The notes under the pieces are model-generated. The model had not been told where the DNA came from. It made no database searches and saw only the letters and a program-made list of their open reading frames with translations. Source: Nitrospirota bacterium (lineage in GTDB: Bacteria > Nitrospirota > Nitrospiria > SBBL01 > Manganitrophaceae). From it: DNA of 5,905 bases. This document shows positions 5,041-5,905 of this stretch, piece after piece. The DNA lies in contig JAHFEM010000147.1 of NCBI GenBank assembly GCA_023248505.1, forward strand, positions 1 to 5,905, written 5' to 3'. The translations under genes were made by a program, and so were the position numbers. Within the stretch, counting starts at the first letter, position 1. The number at the start of each line of letters is the position of its first letter.

Positions 5041-5874
5041 TCAATCTAAATTAACCGAAGCTTCGTTGGAATCCCCACTGGAACAGCCGTCCGTATTCAC
5101 CGCCGTCACCTTGTAAAAGTAGGTTTCTCCGGGCGAGAGGTTTCCGTCCATATAGCTTAATGTGGTCACCGGCTGCGACGTGATTTGGGTGTAGGCCGTT
5201 TGGCCCGCGGCGCGGCGGAAGAGATGGTACCCAAGAATGTCCGAATCGCCGAGGCTGGACCAGGAAAGAAGGATGCTCTCTTTCCCGTGTCGCGGACTCC
5301 AGAGGTTTGTCGGCGGCGCGGGAGGCGGCGCGGCGACCCCTTGCGTAAAATCGACGACCAGCCGCGTCGGGTCAACGCCGTTCGGGAAAGCATAAGAGCC
5401 GCCCCCGGGAGAGATCTCGGTGGTGATATTGCGGTTCGTGTCGATCAATCGAATGCTCGGGTGTTGGCAAAGGTTGTTGGCGGTGTTAAACGTCCAGGAA
5501 ACGATGGTGTTGGTTCCGAAGCGATCCGAGAAGACATCCAAGTTCCATGTGTGAGACGACTGGCTGTTGCTCCGGATATCCCTCCAGAGCCATTCGCTTC
5601 CAGCGATGTAGTCGGCGCTGCTCGGATATTCCGGATGCGGAAACGTCGCCTGGAGGGGCCCGGCGGGGAGGGCGATCGTGTCCCACTGGTTATTGAAGTG
5701 ATCGTCGGCAGCGGGATCGACACCCAGGATCAATCTGCTTTGAAGCGCCCCATTGGGGGAGAAAGGATCCGCAACGGAGAAGTTCAAAACCATATACCAA
5801 TCGAGGGCCCCTGCGCCGGGCGCCCACCCGATGGCCATCGTGAGAGCGGTCAATATGATGAAGAGTCTCCTCAT
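5041..5874 (-). CDS. Secreted beta-sandwich protein with a C-terminal fibronectin type III domain
   Basis: A 277-residue protein. Residues 1-23 are a signal peptide (MRRLFIILTALTMAIGWAPGAGA, cleavage before LDW). Residues about 30-180 are a beta-rich region whose ordered phrases (RLILGVDPAADDHFN at 47-61, LPAGPLQATFPHPEY at 69-83, WLWRDIRS at 95-102, HTWNLDV at 108-114, IRLIDT at 141-146, LVVDF at 172-176) resemble a beta-sandwich region seen in bacterial surface proteins, often written '.FG..p.AtdgfD...D.p.PP', then 'W.L.V' and 'l.l.D'. This likeness is from memory of the pattern. A Pro-rich hinge (AAPPPAPPTN, 181-190) leads to a fibronectin type III domain at 186-275: SWSS (204-207), ILGYHLFRR (213-221), LSPGETYFYKVTAVN (246-260). 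AAGGAG lies four bases before the ATG. The protein probably acts outside the cytoplasm in binding or as a structural part; no catalytic motif is visible. It leads the run of three secreted-protein genes. Confidence 0.82.
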   Translation of the reverse strand: MRRLFIILTALTMAIGWAPGAGALDWYMVLNFSVADPFSPNGALQSRLILGVDPAADDHFNNQWDTIALPAGPLQATFPHPEYPSSADYIAGSEWLWRDIRSNSQSSHTWNLDVFSDRFGTNTIVSWTFNTANNLCQHPSIRLIDTNRNITTEISPGGGSYAFPNGVDPTRLVVDFTQGVAAPPPAPPTNLWSPRHGKESILLSWSSLGDSDILGYHLFRRAAGQTAYTQITSQPVTTLSYMDGNLSPGETYFYKVTAVNTDGCSSGDSNEASVNLD

Positions 5875-5882
5875 GGATCTCC

Positions 5883-5905
5883 TTATGGTTTAACGACGAT
5901 CAACG
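5883..5905 (-). CDS. Possible C-terminal end of an upstream gene (7 residues visible)
   Basis: On the minus strand the window edge reads TTG ATC GTC GTT AAA CCA TAA, i.e. LIVVKP then stop at 5885-5883. The stop merges with the ribosome binding site of the next gene (TAAGGAG, with AAGGAG at 5884-5879), an arrangement common inside operons. Seven codons are far too few to prove a gene, so this is only a hint that the operon continues to the right. Confidence 0.2.

Overview
The window looks like a chromosomal stretch of a moderately GC-rich, Gram-negative (diderm) bacterium. It encodes an outer-membrane Slp-type lipoprotein, a membrane-anchored monohaem cytochrome c, a fragment resembling a type IV pilus / type II secretion accessory protein, and a FIST-domain protein. 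This mix would suit Nitrospirota, Desulfobacterota or a related environmental lineage. That placement is inference from gene content; no rRNA or other marker gene is present.

Left part (1-1794, + strand): the 3' end of a proline-rich, membrane-anchored PilP/GspC-like protein overlaps by 4 bases (ATGA) with a small c-type cytochrome carrying one CxxCH haem motif. After a 203-base gap comes a separate Slp-family outer-membrane lipoprotein gene. Its end overlaps by 11 bases with the convergent FIST gene.

Middle (1784-3164, - strand): a complete FIST_N/FIST_C protein is preceded by a good sigma70-type promoter (TCGACA - 17 - TATGAT) in the 145-base gap upstream. That gap also holds a small hairpin that may end the operon before it.

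Right part (3165-5905, - strand): three consecutive genes are closely spaced (38 and about 14 bases apart) and run the same way. They encode predicted secreted proteins. The first has a signal peptide, a beta-rich domain and a C-terminal fibronectin type III domain. The second and third are cysteine-rich (10 and 12 Cys, both even numbers) and I recognise no family for either. A cysteine-plus-FDP motif appears twice in the second protein and once in the third, which hints that they are related. The first gene's ribosome binding site overlaps a possible stop codon of a further upstream gene, so the operon may continue past the window edge. This three-gene secreted module is the most likely place for something undescribed. 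Nothing in the sequence shows a mobile element, CRISPR array, tRNA or rRNA.
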